Source of the DNA: Pseudaminobacter soli (ex Zhang et al. 2022)
GTDB taxonomy: Bacteria > Pseudomonadota > Alphaproteobacteria > Rhizobiales > Rhizobiaceae
Length of the DNA: 64,000 nucleotides
Direction of reading: 5' to 3'
Assembly (NCBI RefSeq): GCF_014595955.1
Contig: NZ_JABVCF010000005.1
Coordinates: 248,001 to 312,000 of the forward strand
Both the position numbers and the translations under genes were made by a program. Position 1 is the stretch's first letter. Every line of letters begins with the position of its first letter. Of this stretch, positions 26,698-37,571 are shown one piece after another. The notes below the pieces were generated by a model that ran no database searches, was not told where the DNA came from, and saw only the letters and a list, made by a program, of their open reading frames with translations.

Positions 26698-27645
26698 ATG
26701 TCGAAGTTTTCGGTACCCGGCGAACTGATCCCCAAGGCGATGATCGACGACGCTGTTAAACAGACCACGGCCATGATGCCCGCGAACCTGGCGAGTGCCG
26801 TCAATCTGATGGCGCATCCGCTCGCCGGAGCCAGCGCCATGACCGCGCTCGGCGTAGGCTTCGCCAGTCAGGCCATGGGGATGTGGCTTGGCGCCATGTC
26901 TGGTGCAGCAGCAGCTTCGCAACGCCTGTTCATGCCGATGCTGGAGCATGCCAAAAAGGCGCCCGAGGAGTTCAGGGACGCCGCACGGACCGCCGAGATG
27001 CGCGCCGGCGAAACGGCATCTGCTCTGATTGCTGACGCCAAGGCAGAAGTCGAACAGATGCCGGCTGTTCGCGCAAAGCCTGCCGAGCCGCGGGCGGAAG
27101 CCGAGGCGAAGCGCGAGGCTGCGCCTAAGGGGCTGAAGGAGAAGCGCGAGGCAGCGCCGAAGGAGCCGAAGGCGAAGCGTGAGGCAGCGCCGAAGGCGCC
27201 GGAGACGAAGGCGGCCAGCAAGCGGCAGAAGCCGGTTGCAAAGCCGGTTCGCGCAAGCTCCCATCGGGCGCAAGCAGGATCCAGGCGAGCGGGCGAAGCC
27301 AGGAGGGCATCGACTCGGCTCGCTGCCGAGGCGAAGAAGCGGACGTCCCGTCCCGCGGCCAAAGCGATCCCGGCCGAAAAAATGCACGAGGAACTCGCTC
27401 CCAAGGAATCCCGGAAACAGGGTTCGGTCCGCAAGCCCAGAACGCCGGACGACCTGAAGGCGATTTCCGGAATTGGCCCGAAGCTGGAGCAGGTCCTCAA
27501 CACTCAGGGCGTCTGGACCTTTGAGCAGATAGCGGGCTGGAGCGGGAAGGAAGTCGACCGGATCGAGGACATGATCGGGATGAAGGGGCGCATCATCCGC
27601 GACAACTGGATCCCGCAGGCCGCGAAGCTGGCGAAGGCCAAGTAG
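26698..27645 (+). CDS. Nuo-operon protein with basic linker and C-terminal helix-hairpin-helix domain
   Basis: This 315-residue protein of unknown function lies between nuoF and nuoG. Residues 1-115 are helical, Ala/Met-rich and somewhat phasin-like. Residues 115-245 form a histone-like Lys/Ala/Pro/Arg linker with the repeated unit KREAAPK three times. Residues 255-315 hold a helix-hairpin-helix fold with DDLKAISGIGPKLEQVLN and MIGMKGRIIRDNWIPQAA. A similar C-terminal domain ends NuoE in some other rhizobia (from memory). A GGAG sequence precedes the ATG. A role in complex I assembly or stability is possible but unproven. Confidence 0.8.
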   Translation: MSKFSVPGELIPKAMIDDAVKQTTAMMPANLASAVNLMAHPLAGASAMTALGVGFASQAMGMWLGAMSGAAAASQRLFMPMLEHAKKAPEEFRDAARTAEMRAGETASALIADAKAEVEQMPAVRAKPAEPRAEAEAKREAAPKGLKEKREAAPKEPKAKREAAPKAPETKAASKRQKPVAKPVRASSHRAQAGSRRAGEARRASTRLAAEAKKRTSRPAAKAIPAEKMHEELAPKESRKQGSVRKPRTPDDLKAISGIGPKLEQVLNTQGVWTFEQIAGWSGKEVDRIEDMIGMKGRIIRDNWIPQAAKLAKAK

Positions 27646-27708
27646 CGGCCCTGCATGCACGTGAAGATATGGCAACAGGCGCGCTGCGCCTGACCGGGAA
27701 AGAAGAGA

Positions 27709-29793
27709 ATGGCAAGACTCAAGGTCGACGGGAAAGAGATCGAGGTACCCGACCACTACACGCTGCTGCAGGCGGCGGAGGAGGCAGGCGCCGAAATCCC
27801 GCGCTTCTGCTTCCATGAGCGGCTGTCGATCGCCGGCAACTGCCGGATGTGCCTCGTCGAGGTGAAGGGAGGGCCGCCGAAGCCGCAGGCTTCGTGCGCC
27901 GTGGGCGTGCGCGACCTGCGCCCCGGCCCGAATGGCGAACTGCCCGAGATGTTCACCAACACGCCGATGGTCAAGAAGGCCCGCGAAGGCGTGATGGAAT
28001 TCCTGCTGATCAACCACCCGCTGGATTGCCCGATCTGCGATCAGGGCGGCGAGTGCGACCTGCAGGACCAGGCGATGGCCTTCGGCGTCGACTCTTCGCG
28101 CTATCATGAGAACAAGCGCGCCGTGGAGGACAAGTACATCGGCCCACTCGTGAAGACGATCATGACGCGCTGCATCCATTGCACGCGCTGCGTCCGCTTC
28201 ACGACAGAGGTAGCCGGCATCTCCGAACTCGGGCTGATCGGCCGCGGCGAGGACGCCGAGATCACGACCTATCTCGAACAGGCGATGACCTCGGAGTTGC
28301 AGGGCAACGTCATTGATCTCTGTCCGGTGGGCGCGCTGACCTCGCGACCCTACGCCTTCCAGGCGCGGCCCTGGGAACTGACCAAGACCGAATCCATCGA
28401 CGTGATGGACGCGGTCGGTTCTGCCATCCGCGTCGACGCCCGCGGCCGCGAGGTCATGCGCATCATGCCGCGTGTCAACGACCAGGTGAACGAGGAGTGG
28501 ATCTCCGACAAAACCCGCTTCATCTGGGACGGACTGCGCACCCAACGCCTCGACCGGCCTTACGTCCGTCGCAACGACAAGCTGACCCCAGCGAGTTGGT
28601 CGGAAGCGTTTGCCGCCGTTCGGGATGCCGTGTCGCGCACCGCTCCGGACCGGATCGGCGCCATGGCCGGCGATCTGGCCGCGGTCGAGGAGATGTATGC
28701 GCTGAAGCTGCTCATGCAGTCGCTCGGCTCCCGCAATCTGGACTGCCGCCAGGATGGGGCGAAGCTCGATCCGTCGCTCGGCCGCGGAAGCTACATCTTC
28801 AACCCCACGATCGAAGGCATCGAACACGCCGATGCCGTGCTCATCATCGGCTCCAATCCTCGTTTCGAGGCCTCGGTGCTCAACGCACGCATCCGCAAGC
28901 GCTGGCGCATGGGCGACCTGCCGATCGGCGTGATCGGCGAGGGCGGCGACCTGCGCTACGACTACGAGTTGCTGGGCGCCGGCCCCGAGACGTTGAGCCG
29001 GCTGGCCGCTGGCGAGGGCAGCTTCTACGAGAAGCTGAAGAATGCCTCGAATCCCCTGATCGTCGTGGGGCAGGGCGCTCTGACACGTCCTGACGGGTTT
29101 GCCGTGCTCGCCAAAGCCGCCAAGCTCGCCATGGATGTCGGCGCGCTCACAGAGGGCTGGAACGGTTTTGCAGTGCTCCACACGGCCGCTGCTCGCGTGG
29201 GCGGGCTCGACATCGGCTTCGTCCCGGGTGAGGGCGGACGCGATGTCGCCGGCATGCTGGACGGCGGCGCAGATCTGCTCTTCCTGCTCGGCGCCGACGA
29301 GTTCGACATGAGCCGTACGGGCAATGCCTTCGTGGTCTACATCGGCACGCATGGCGACCGGGGCGCACACCGCGCCGACGTCATCCTGCCGGCCGCCGCC
29401 TACACCGAAAAATCGGGTACCTACGTCAACACCGAGGGCCGGGTGCAGCGGACGGCTCGCGCCGGCTTTGCGCCAGGCGAGGCGCGGGAAGACTGGGCGA
29501 TCCTCAGGGCGCTCTCCGATGTTCTGGGCAAGCGGCTGCCGTTCGACTCACTGGCGCAGCTCAGGGCGGCGCTACATGAAGAGTACCCGCATCTGCAGGA
29601 CATCGACGACATCAAGCCGGGAACCGGCGAGGATGTCGCGCGGGCGGCTCAGCTCGGCGGGGAAATCGGTAGAGCCGCATTTGCATCTCCGATCGAAGAC
29701 TTCTATCTGACGAACCCGATCGCGAGGGCTTCCGCAGTCATGGCCGAATGTTCGGCGCTGGCCCGCAGCGGCTTCAAACAGGCAGCCGAGTAG
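27709..29793 (+). CDS. nuoG: NADH-quinone oxidoreductase subunit G
   Basis: NuoG is the 75-kDa subunit carrying several Fe-S clusters of the electron-input arm. The 694-residue protein has a 2Fe-2S domain with [19 protein letters not shown] (about residues 33-51). A His-Cys motif [19 protein letters not shown] (about 103-121) and [10 protein letters not shown] with later CPVGAL follow. The C-terminal part is molybdopterin-oxidoreductase-like but degenerate, as in all NuoG. AAAGAAGAG precedes the ATG. nuoH follows after 8 bases. Confidence 0.97.
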   Translation: MARLKVDGKEIEVPDHYTLLQAAEEAGAEIPRFCFHERLSIAGNCRMCLVEVKGGPPKPQASCAVGVRDLRPGPNGELPEMFTNTPMVKKAREGVMEFLLINHPLDCPICDQGGECDLQDQAMAFGVDSSRYHENKRAVEDKYIGPLVKTIMTRCIHCTRCVRFTTEVAGISELGLIGRGEDAEITTYLEQAMTSELQGNVIDLCPVGALTSRPYAFQARPWELTKTESIDVMDAVGSAIRVDARGREVMRIMPRVNDQVNEEWISDKTRFIWDGLRTQRLDRPYVRRNDKLTPASWSEAFAAVRDAVSRTAPDRIGAMAGDLAAVEEMYALKLLMQSLGSRNLDCRQDGAKLDPSLGRGSYIFNPTIEGIEHADAVLIIGSNPRFEASVLNARIRKRWRMGDLPIGVIGEGGDLRYDYELLGAGPETLSRLAAGEGSFYEKLKNASNPLIVVGQGALTRPDGFAVLAKAAKLAMDVGALTEGWNGFAVLHTAAARVGGLDIGFVPGEGGRDVAGMLDGGADLLFLLGADEFDMSRTGNAFVVYIGTHGDRGAHRADVILPAAAYTEKSGTYVNTEGRVQRTARAGFAPGEAREDWAILRALSDVLGKRLPFDSLAQLRAALHEEYPHLQDIDDIKPGTGEDVARAAQLGGEIGRAAFASPIEDFYLTNPIARASAVMAECSALARSGFKQAAE

Positions 29794-29801
29794 GGACGGC
29801 A

Positions 29802-30845
29802 ATGGAATCCTTCTTCACATTCTATGTGCTTCCGGCACTGATCATTCTGATCAAGTCGGTCGCCCTGCTCGTCATTCTGCTGGTCTTCGTCGCCTATCTG
29901 CTTTACGCCGACCGAAAGGTGTGGGCGGCGGTGCAACTCCGGCGCGGGCCAAATGTCGTCGGCCCCTGGGGGCTGCTGCAGTCGTTCGCCGACCTGTTGA
30001 AGTTCGTCTTCAAGGAGCCGGTGATCCCGTCCGGCGCCAACAAGGTGGTCTTCCTGCTGGCGCCCGTGGTTTCGGCAACTTTGGCGCTCGCCGCCTGGGC
30101 CGTGGTTCCGGTCGATCATGGCTGGGCGGTCGCCAATATCAATGTCGGCATCCTCTACATCTTCGCCATCTCCTCGCTCGAGGTGTACGGCGTGATCATG
30201 GGCGGCTGGGCTTCGAACTCGAAGTACCCCTTCCTTGGCGCGCTTCGCTCGGCCGCGCAGATGGTCTCCTACGAGGTCTCGATCGGCTTCGTCATCGTCA
30301 CCGTGCTGCTGTGCGTCGGCTCGCTCAACCTCACCGACATCGTGATGTCGCAGTCGGACGGACTGGGCACGATGCTCGGCCTGCCGAACAGCTTCCTCGA
30401 CTGGTACTGGCTGCCGCTCTTCCCGATGTTCATCGTCTTCTTCATCTCGGCGCTTGCCGAGACGAACCGGCCGCCCTTCGACCTGGTGGAGGCCGAGTCG
30501 GAACTCGTCGCCGGCCACATGATCGAGTACTCCTCGACGCCCTTCTTGCTGTTCTTCCTCGGCGAGTATGTAGCGATCGTGCTGATGTGCGCGCTGACGA
30601 CGATCCTGTTCCTCGGCGGATGGCTGCCGCCCTTCGACTTTGCGCCGTTCACCTGGATCCCGGGCGTGGTCTGGTTCGTGCTGAAGGTCACCTTTGTGTT
30701 CTTCATGTTCGCGCTGGTGAAGTCGTTCGTGCCGCGCTACCGCTACGACCAGCTCATGCGGCTCGGCTGGAAGGTGTTCCTGCCGCTGTCGATCGCCATG
30801 GTGGTCATCACGGCCGCCTTCCTGAAACTCACGGGGCTTGCCTGA
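29802..30845 (+). CDS. nuoH: NADH-quinone oxidoreductase subunit H
   Basis: NuoH is the membrane subunit that forms much of the quinone chamber and links the two arms of complex I. The 347-residue protein has about eight membrane helices. Key patterns are [20 protein letters not shown] (about residues 36-55), the [17 protein letters not shown] helix and [20 protein letters not shown] near residue 222. The ATG at 29802 gives the normal start. The TGA overlaps the start of the next small gene by one base (TGATG). Confidence 0.97.
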   Translation: MESFFTFYVLPALIILIKSVALLVILLVFVAYLLYADRKVWAAVQLRRGPNVVGPWGLLQSFADLLKFVFKEPVIPSGANKVVFLLAPVVSATLALAAWAVVPVDHGWAVANINVGILYIFAISSLEVYGVIMGGWASNSKYPFLGALRSAAQMVSYEVSIGFVIVTVLLCVGSLNLTDIVMSQSDGLGTMLGLPNSFLDWYWLPLFPMFIVFFISALAETNRPPFDLVEAESELVAGHMIEYSSTPFLLFFLGEYVAIVLMCALTTILFLGGWLPPFDFAPFTWIPGVVWFVLKVTFVFFMFALVKSFVPRYRYDQLMRLGWKVFLPLSIAMVVITAAFLKLTGLA

Positions 30846-31036
30846 TGACGGCCAGCGTGATCGGCGCGCTCATCGGGCTTGGCGTGGCGGTGGTGGATTT
30901 CTTCCTGCTGCGCCTGCTCGCCAGCCGCGTCGATCTGCCGGAGACCAGGCAGGTCCTGAACATAACCGCAATCAGCCAGTTCGTGCTGATGCCGGTCGCG
31001 GGCTGGTTCGCCGGTTCGCTGATCTTTGGAGAATGA
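30845..31036 (+). CDS. Small membrane protein between nuoH and nuoI
   Basis: This 63-residue protein begins at the ATG that shares one base with the nuoH stop, and it ends one base before the nuoI ATG. It has two hydrophobic segments, about residues 3-25 ([20 protein letters not shown]) and 39-58 ([20 protein letters not shown]), joined by a charged loop. The tight spacing and clean hydrophobic pattern argue it is a real gene. I do not recognise the family. A complex I accessory or assembly role is suggested only by position. Confidence 0.75.
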   Translation: MTASVIGALIGLGVAVVDFFLLRLLASRVDLPETRQVLNITAISQFVLMPVAGWFAGSLIFGE

Positions 31037-31037
31037 A

Positions 31038-31529
31038 ATGTCAGCGCTAGCCCAAGCTGCCAAATCGCTGCTGTTGAAGGAGTTCGTGGCCGCAATCGTG
31101 CTCTCGATGCGCCAGTTCTTCGCGCCGAAGCCGACGATCAACTATCCCTTCGAGAAAGGGCCGGTCAGCCCGCGCTTCCGTGGCGAACACGCTCTGCGCC
31201 GCTATCCCAACGGCGAGGAACGCTGTATCGCCTGCAAGCTGTGCGAGGCCATCTGCCCGGCCCAGGCGATCACCATCGAGGCTGGCCCGCGGCGAAATGA
31301 CGGCACCCGCCGCACGGTGCGCTACGACATCGACATGGTAAAGTGCATCTACTGCGGCTTCTGCCAGGAAGCCTGCCCGGTGGACGCGATCGTCGAGGGG
31401 CCGAACTTCGAGTTCGCCACCGAAACGCGCGAGGAACTCTACTATGACAAGGAGAAGCTCCTGGCCAACGGCGACCGCTGGGAGCGGGAGATTGCCCGCA
31501 ACTTAGCTCTGGATGCGCCGTACCGGTGA
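31038..31529 (+). CDS. nuoI: NADH-quinone oxidoreductase subunit I
   Basis: NuoI carries clusters N6a and N6b that hand electrons to NuoB. The 163-residue length is typical. Two 4Fe-4S motifs are clear: [12 protein letters not shown] at Cys63, 66, 69 and 73, and [12 protein letters not shown] at Cys103, 106, 109 and 113. An N-terminal amphipathic helix attaches it to the membrane arm. A 121-base gap follows before nuoJ and contains a hairpin (GCGGC-GCGAT-GCCGC, about 31,602-31,625). Confidence 0.97.
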   Translation: MSALAQAAKSLLLKEFVAAIVLSMRQFFAPKPTINYPFEKGPVSPRFRGEHALRRYPNGEERCIACKLCEAICPAQAITIEAGPRRNDGTRRTVRYDIDMVKCIYCGFCQEACPVDAIVEGPNFEFATETREELYYDKEKLLANGDRWEREIARNLALDAPYR

Positions 31530-31650
31530 GGTTCGGCGGTAGACGAGCCGCAACGGCGCGTCTAAGGAACACCGCGTCCCGGCCCGCAAGCGGAACAGGA
31601 CGCAGACGGCGGCGCGATGCCGCCGCTCAAGGATGAGGCCCTAGGAAACC

Positions 31651-32271
31651 ATGCTAAACGGATTAGAGGCGATCTTCTTCTATCTCTTCGCCTTTATTGC
31701 GGTCGCGGCGGCCTTCATGGTCATCTCGGCGCGTAATCCTGTGCACTCCGTGCTCTATCTAATCCTCACCTTCTTCAACGCCGCCGCGCTGTTCTTGCTC
31801 ACCGGCGCCGAGTTCCTGGCGATGATTCTGCTCGTCGTTTATGTCGGAGCCGTGGCGGTGCTGTTCCTGTTCGTGGTGATGATGCTCGACGTGGACTTCG
31901 CCGAACTGAAGACGGGGGCTCTCGCCTATGCGCCGATTGGCGCTCTGGTCGGCATCATCCTGGCGGCCGAACTCATCGTCGTCGCCGGCGGCTATGCTTT
32001 CGCTCCGGAGCTCGCCTCGACGGTGGCCAAGCCAACGCCGGATCTCGCCACGCGCACCAACACGGCCGCGCTCGGCGACATCCTCTACACGGACTACGTC
32101 TTCTACTTCCAGATTGCCGGCCTGATCCTGCTGGTCGCCATGATCGGCGCGATCGTGCTGACGCTGCGCCACAAGCAGGGCATCAAGCGCCAGAACATCG
32201 CTCGCCAGGTCGCTCGCACGCCGGCGACCGCGATCGAAATCAAGAAGGTCGAGACGGGCAAGGGGATCTGA
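31651..32271 (+). CDS. nuoJ: NADH-quinone oxidoreductase subunit J
   Basis: NuoJ is a membrane subunit of complex I with five helices. The 206-residue product shows [18 protein letters not shown] and [20 protein letters not shown] (about residues 41-80), the latter containing the flexible pi-bulge helix of the family. The C-terminal 30 residues are basic and cytoplasmic. nuoK follows after two bases, so the two are probably co-translated. Confidence 0.96.
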   Translation: MLNGLEAIFFYLFAFIAVAAAFMVISARNPVHSVLYLILTFFNAAALFLLTGAEFLAMILLVVYVGAVAVLFLFVVMMLDVDFAELKTGALAYAPIGALVGIILAAELIVVAGGYAFAPELASTVAKPTPDLATRTNTAALGDILYTDYVFYFQIAGLILLVAMIGAIVLTLRHKQGIKRQNIARQVARTPATAIEIKKVETGKGI

Positions 32272-32273
32272 CC

Positions 32274-32582
32274 ATGCAAGTCGGCATCGCGCATTTTCTC
32301 ACTGTCTCGGCAGTCCTGTTCACGCTGGGCGTGTTCGGCATCTTCCTGAACAGGAAGAACGTCATCGTCATCCTGATGTCGATCGAACTGATCCTGCTCG
32401 CCGTCAATATCAACTTCGTCGCGTTCTCGGCGGTTCTCGGCGATCTGGTCGGACAGGTGTTCGCGCTGTTCGTCCTCACCGTCGCGGCGGCTGAAGCCGC
32501 GATCGGTCTCGCCATTCTGGTCGTCTTCTTCCGCAACCGCGGCTCGATCGACGTCGAAGACATCAACCTGATGAAGGGCTGA
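32274..32582 (+). CDS. nuoK: NADH-quinone oxidoreductase subunit K
   Basis: NuoK is the small MrpC-like subunit involved in proton transfer along the membrane arm. The 102-residue length is standard. It has three helices, with the family's conserved Glu in [12 protein letters not shown] (about residue 36) and another in [12 protein letters not shown] (about residue 72). nuoL follows after 14 bases. Confidence 0.97.
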   Translation: MQVGIAHFLTVSAVLFTLGVFGIFLNRKNVIVILMSIELILLAVNINFVAFSAVLGDLVGQVFALFVLTVAAAEAAIGLAILVVFFRNRGSIDVEDINLMKG

Positions 32583-32596
32583 GCGAAGGTTCCAGA

Positions 32597-34615
32597 ATGT
32601 ACCAGGCCATCGTTTTTCTTCCCCTTCTCGGCTTCCTGATCGCCGGGCTGTTCGGCACCCGGCTAGGTGCCAGGGCGTCCGAACTGATCACGTCCGGCTT
32701 CCTGGTGATCGCCGCCGCGCTCTCCTGGGTTGTCTTCTTCGACGTTGCTCTCGGCGACACGCAATCCTTTACCGTGCACCTGCTGCGCTTCATCGATTCC
32801 AACGGCCTGCAGGCCGACTGGGGACTCAGGATCGACACGCTGACGGCGGTGATGCTGGTCGTCGTCAACACGGTGTCGGCGCTCGTCCACATCTACTCGA
32901 TCGGCTACATGCACCACGACCCGCATCGGCCGCGCTTCTTCGCCTACCTGTCGCTGTTCACCTTCGCGATGCTGATGCTGGTGACGTCTGACAACCTGGT
33001 CCAGATGTTCTTCGGCTGGGAGGGCGTCGGGCTCGCCTCCTACCTGCTGATCGGATTTTGGTACAAGAAGCCATCCGCCAACGCGGCCGCGATCAAGGCC
33101 TTCGTGGTCAACCGCGTCGGCGACTTCGGCTTCCTGCTCGGTCTTTTCGGCGTATTCGTTCTGTTCGGCTCGGTTTCGTTCGACACGATCTTCGCCAATG
33201 CGGCCTCGCTCGCTCCGGCTGCCGGACACGGCGCTGAAGGCGAGGCGGCGGCTGGTGTTGCCGCGGGCAGCGAGGTTGTCTTCAGCTTCCTGGGCTACCA
33301 ACTCGACCGGGCATCGGCACTCACGGTCACCTGCCTGCTGCTGTTCATGGGCGCCATGGGCAAGTCCGCCCAGGTGCCACTGCACACGTGGCTGCCGGAC
33401 GCCATGGAAGGCCCGACTCCGGTTTCGGCCCTGATCCATGCCGCGACCATGGTGACCGCCGGCGTGTTCATGGTGGCGCGGCTTTCGCCGCTCTTCGAAC
33501 TGTCGGACACGGCGCTGCTCGTGGTGACGATCATCGGCGCGATCACCGCCTTCTTCGCGGCGACGGTCGGCCTGGTGCAGAACGACATCAAGCGCGTCAT
33601 CGCCTATTCGACCTGCTCGCAACTGGGTTACATGTTCGTGGCGATCGGGCTCGGCTTCTACTCGGCCGCCATTTTCCACCTCTTCACGCACGCCTTCTTC
33701 AAGGCGCTGCTCTTCCTCGGCTCCGGCTCGGTCATCCACGCCGTCTCGGACGAGCAGGACATGCGCCGCATGGGCGGGCTGCGCAGGTTGATCCCGAAGA
33801 CCTACTGGATGATGATCATTGGCACGCTGGCGCTGACCGGCGTGGGCATTCCTGCCACCGTGATCGGCACCGCAGGCTTCTTCTCGAAGGACGCCATCAT
33901 CGAGGGTGCGTTCGCCGCCCACAGTGCAGTCGCTCCGATCGCCTTCACCCTGCTGGTAATCGCTGCGGCCTTCACGAGCTTCTATTCCTGGCGGCTGATC
34001 TTCATGACCTTCCACGGCACGCCGCGGGCGACCGCCGATGTCATGCACCACGTGCACGAATCGCCGCCAGTGATGCTGGTCCCGCTCTACCTGCTGGCCG
34101 TTGGCGCGCTGTTCGCGGGCTTTGTCTTCCACGACTACTTCATCGGCGAGGCCTATTCCGAGTTCTGGAAGGGCGCCCTGTTCATTCTGCCAGACAACCA
34201 CGTACTGCACGATTTTCATGACGTGCCGTTCTGGGTGAAGTTGGCGCCGTTCGTGGCCATGTTGCTCGGCTTCTTCGTCGCCTGGCAGTTCTACATCCGC
34301 GATCCGGCGGCACCGGTACGGCTCGCCGAGCACCACCGCGGGCTGTACCGGTTCCTCTTGAACAAGTGGTACTTCGACGAACTCTACGACTACCTGTTCG
34401 TCAGGCCGGCCAAGCGGCTGGGGTACTTCCTCTGGAAGCGCGGCGACGGCTGGCTCATCGATGGCTTCGGTCCTGACGGCGTCTCGGCGCGCGTGCTGGA
34501 TCTGACGAACCGCGTGGTCAAGCTGCAGACCGGCTATCTTTATCACTACGCCTTCGTGATGCTGATCGGCGTTGCCGCCCTCGTCACCTGGATGATGCTC
34601 GGGAGCAGCCTGTAA
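32597..34615 (+). CDS. nuoL: NADH-quinone oxidoreductase subunit L
   Basis: NuoL is the distal antiporter-like proton-pumping subunit with the long lateral helix. The 672-residue product has more than 14 membrane helices. It shows [19 protein letters not shown] (about residues 138-156), the pumping-channel region [20 protein letters not shown] (about 255-274), and [18 protein letters not shown]-terminal single helix follows the lateral helix. The stop overlaps the nuoM start by one base (TAATG). Confidence 0.97.
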   Translation: MYQAIVFLPLLGFLIAGLFGTRLGARASELITSGFLVIAAALSWVVFFDVALGDTQSFTVHLLRFIDSNGLQADWGLRIDTLTAVMLVVVNTVSALVHIYSIGYMHHDPHRPRFFAYLSLFTFAMLMLVTSDNLVQMFFGWEGVGLASYLLIGFWYKKPSANAAAIKAFVVNRVGDFGFLLGLFGVFVLFGSVSFDTIFANAASLAPAAGHGAEGEAAAGVAAGSEVVFSFLGYQLDRASALTVTCLLLFMGAMGKSAQVPLHTWLPDAMEGPTPVSALIHAATMVTAGVFMVARLSPLFELSDTALLVVTIIGAITAFFAATVGLVQNDIKRVIAYSTCSQLGYMFVAIGLGFYSAAIFHLFTHAFFKALLFLGSGSVIHAVSDEQDMRRMGGLRRLIPKTYWMMIIGTLALTGVGIPATVIGTAGFFSKDAIIEGAFAAHSAVAPIAFTLLVIAAAFTSFYSWRLIFMTFHGTPRATADVMHHVHESPPVMLVPLYLLAVGALFAGFVFHDYFIGEAYSEFWKGALFILPDNHVLHDFHDVPFWVKLAPFVAMLLGFFVAWQFYIRDPAAPVRLAEHHRGLYRFLLNKWYFDELYDYLFVRPAKRLGYFLWKRGDGWLIDGFGPDGVSARVLDLTNRVVKLQTGYLYHYAFVMLIGVAALVTWMMLGSSL

Positions 34616-36120
34616 TGACCGACTGGCCGATCCTTTCTACGGTCACGTTCCTACCTCTCGTCGGGGCGTTCCTCATCCTGCTGATCCGGGACGAGAGCGA
34701 CGGCGCGCGCCGCAACATCCGGAACGTGGCGCTGCTGACCACGGTCTTCACCTTCGTGCTGTCGTTGTTCATCTGGATCGGCTTCAACCAAGCGGAGCCC
34801 GGCTTCCAGATGGTCGAGAAGACGGAATGGATGGGCGGGGGCATCAGCTACCACATGGGTGTCGACGGCATTTCCATGCTGTTCGTCATCCTGACCACCT
34901 TCCTGATGCCGATCTGCATCCTGGCGTCGTGGCAGTCGGTCGAGCATCGCGTGAAGGAGTATATGATCGCCTTCCTGCTGCTCGAGACGATGATGATCGG
35001 CGTGTTCTGCGCGCTCGACATCGTGCTGTTCTACGTGTTTTTCGAGGCAGGCCTCATCCCGATGTTCCTCATCATCGGCGTGTGGGGCGGCAAGCGGCGC
35101 GTCTATGCCAGCTTCAAGTTCTTCCTCTACACGCTGCTCGGCTCGGTGCTGATGCTGCTCGCCATCATGGCCATGTACTGGCAGGCGGGCACGACCGACA
35201 TCCCGACGCTGCTCACCCACAACTTCCCGGCCTCGATGCAGCCATGGCTATGGCTCGCCTTCTTCGCCTCGTTCGCGGTGAAGATGCCGATGTGGCCGGT
35301 CCACACCTGGCTGCCGGACGCGCACGTCGAGGCGCCGACGGCGGGGTCCGTCGTGCTGGCAGCGATCCTCCTGAAGATGGGCGGCTACGGCTTCCTGCGC
35401 TTCTCGTTGCCGATGTTCCCGATCGCCTCGGCCGACTTCGCGCCGCTGATCTACACCCTGTCCGTGGTGGCGATCATCTACACCTCGCTGGTCGCGCTGA
35501 TGCAGGAGGACATGAAGAAGCTGATCGCCTATTCGTCAGTGGCGCATATGGGCTACGTCACGATGGGCATCTTCGCGATGAACCAGACCGGCATCCAGGG
35601 CGCGCTCTTCCAGATGCTGTCGCACGGGCTGGTATCCGGCGCTCTGTTCCTGTGCGTCGGCGTCGTCTACGATCGGATGCACACCCGTGAGATCGCGGCC
35701 TATGGCGGCCTAGTGAACAACATGCCGAAATATGCGGTGGTGTTCCTGATCTTTACCATGGCCAATGTCGGCCTGCCGGGCACCAGCGGCTTCATCGGCG
35801 AGTTCCTGACGTTGATCGGCATCTTCCAGGTCAACACCTGGGTGGCGCTGTTCGCCACCTCCGGCGTGATCCTGTCTGCGGCCTATGCGCTGTGGCTCTA
35901 CCGCAAGGTGATCTTCGGGGCACTCACCAAGGACAGCCTGAAAGGCCTGCTCGACCTGTCGATCCGCGAGAAGGCGATCATCTACCCGCTGGCGGTGCTC
36001 ACCATCTTCTTCGGCGTGTATCCCGCGCCGATCCTGGACGTGACCGCTGCCTCGGTGCAGTCGCTCGTCAGCTCCGTAACCGCCTCGCTCGAAGCGGCGC
36101 AGACCGCCGCCGCGCACTGA
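34615..36120 (+). CDS. nuoM: NADH-quinone oxidoreductase subunit M
   Basis: NuoM is the second antiporter-like subunit of complex I. The 501-residue protein has 14 predicted membrane helices. It carries the conserved channel Glu in [16 protein letters not shown] near residue 124, [17 protein letters not shown], and [20 protein letters not shown] (about residues 223-242). It begins at the last base of the nuoL stop codon. nuoN follows after 11 bases. Confidence 0.97.
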   Translation: MTDWPILSTVTFLPLVGAFLILLIRDESDGARRNIRNVALLTTVFTFVLSLFIWIGFNQAEPGFQMVEKTEWMGGGISYHMGVDGISMLFVILTTFLMPICILASWQSVEHRVKEYMIAFLLLETMMIGVFCALDIVLFYVFFEAGLIPMFLIIGVWGGKRRVYASFKFFLYTLLGSVLMLLAIMAMYWQAGTTDIPTLLTHNFPASMQPWLWLAFFASFAVKMPMWPVHTWLPDAHVEAPTAGSVVLAAILLKMGGYGFLRFSLPMFPIASADFAPLIYTLSVVAIIYTSLVALMQEDMKKLIAYSSVAHMGYVTMGIFAMNQTGIQGALFQMLSHGLVSGALFLCVGVVYDRMHTREIAAYGGLVNNMPKYAVVFLIFTMANVGLPGTSGFIGEFLTLIGIFQVNTWVALFATSGVILSAAYALWLYRKVIFGALTKDSLKGLLDLSIREKAIIYPLAVLTIFFGVYPAPILDVTAASVQSLVSSVTASLEAAQTAAAH

Positions 36121-36131
36121 GAGATAGCCGT

Positions 36132-37568
36132 ATGAGCCTGGAACTCCATCAAAGCCTGTCGCTCGCAACACCGGAGCTTATGATCGCGCTCGGCGCGATG
36201 GTTCTGCTCATGGTCGGCGTCTTTTCGGGCGAACGGGCCAACAATACGGTGACCGGGCTGGCCGTAGCGATCCTGATCGGCGCCGGCGCCTGGATGCTGA
36301 TGTTCACTGGCGACGGCACTGCGTTCGGCGGTGCCTTCGTCACCGACGCCTTCGGCCGCTTCATGAAGGTCCTTACGCTGATCGGCTCGATCGTGACGCT
36401 GATCATGTCGGTCGGCTTCGCCAAGGCCGAGAAATTCGACAAGTTCGAGTATCCGGTCCTCATCATGCTAGCCACGCTCGGCATGATGCTGATGATCTCG
36501 GCCAACAGCATGATCTCGCTCTATCTCGGCCTCGAGCTGCAGTCGCTGGCCCTCTACGTGGTCGCTGCGATCAATCGCGAGAACGTGCGCTCAACCGAAG
36601 CGGGCCTGAAGTATTTCGTGCTGGGCGCGCTCTCGTCAGGCATGCTGCTCTATGGCGTGTCGCTGGTCTATGGCTATACCGGCAACACCGGCTTCGACGA
36701 GATCGCGGCCGCGCTCGGCCAAGGCGAGCGGCAGCTCGGCCTGGTCTTCGGCCTCGTGTTCGTGCTCGCCGGCCTGGCCTTCAAGATCTCCGCAGTGCCC
36801 TTCCACATGTGGACGCCGGACGTCTACGAAGGAGCGCCCACTCCGGTGACCGCATTCTTCTCCGCCGCGCCCAAGATGGCGGCAATGGCACTCCTGGTCC
36901 GTGTGACGCTCGGCGCCTTCGAACCGATCGCTCCGGACTGGCGGCAGATCATCGTGTTCATCGCCATCGCATCGATGGTCCTGGGTTCGGTGGCGGCGAT
37001 CGGGCAGAGGAATATCAAGCGCCTGATGGCTTACTCCTCGATCGGTCATGTGGGCTTCGCCCTAGTCGGTCTTGCCGCCAATACGCAGGCCGGCATCACC
37101 GGCGTGCTGCTCTACATGCTGATCTACCTGGTGATGACGCTCGGCACCTTCGCCTTCATTCTCGCGATGCGCCGCAAGGACGGCAATGTCGAGCAAATCG
37201 GCGATCTCGCAGGCCTGTCCACCACGAACCCGGTGATGGCGACGATCATGACCATCATGATGTTCTCGCTGGCCGGCATCCCGCCGCTCGCGGGATTCTG
37301 GGCGAAGTGGTACGTGTTCCTGGCGGCCATCAACGCCGAACTCTACACGCTGGCGGTGATCGGCGTGTTGGCTTCGGTGGTGGGCGCTTACTATTACCTG
37401 CGCATCATCAAGGTCATGTGGTTCGACGAGTCGGTCGGCGGCTTCCTGCCGATGGCGAGCGAACTGCGCCTGGTGCTGGGCGTCTCGGGAGCGTTCATCC
37501 TCTTCTACATCTTCGTCGGCGGCCCGATCGCCTCCGTTGCGGATGCCGCGGCCAAGTCGTTCTTCTAA
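36132..37568 (+). CDS. nuoN: NADH-quinone oxidoreductase subunit N
   Basis: NuoN is the third antiporter-like subunit. The product is about 478 residues with 14 membrane helices. It shows [20 protein letters not shown], the [20 protein letters not shown] channel motif (about residues 217-236) and [15 protein letters not shown]. The ATG at 36132 fixes a normal N-terminus; the frame is open further upstream inside nuoM. birA starts three bases after its TAA, so the transcript almost certainly continues. Confidence 0.97.
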   Translation: MSLELHQSLSLATPELMIALGAMVLLMVGVFSGERANNTVTGLAVAILIGAGAWMLMFTGDGTAFGGAFVTDAFGRFMKVLTLIGSIVTLIMSVGFAKAEKFDKFEYPVLIMLATLGMMLMISANSMISLYLGLELQSLALYVVAAINRENVRSTEAGLKYFVLGALSSGMLLYGVSLVYGYTGNTGFDEIAAALGQGERQLGLVFGLVFVLAGLAFKISAVPFHMWTPDVYEGAPTPVTAFFSAAPKMAAMALLVRVTLGAFEPIAPDWRQIIVFIAIASMVLGSVAAIGQRNIKRLMAYSSIGHVGFALVGLAANTQAGITGVLLYMLIYLVMTLGTFAFILAMRRKDGNVEQIGDLAGLSTTNPVMATIMTIMMFSLAGIPPLAGFWAKWYVFLAAINAELYTLAVIGVLASVVGAYYYLRIIKVMWFDESVGGFLPMASELRLVLGVSGAFILFYIFVGGPIASVADAAAKSFF

Positions 37569-37571
37569 GGG

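Noticed and set aside
26443-29370. Long minus-strand open frame (975 codons) opposite nuoF-nuoG
   Set aside because: It is the antisense shadow of well-recognised nuo genes in GC-rich DNA and its translation has no family features.
32663-34546. Minus-strand open frame (627 codons) opposite nuoL
   Set aside because: It is a shadow of nuoL; the translation is rich in His, Glu, Gln and Arg, typical of antisense of membrane-protein codons.
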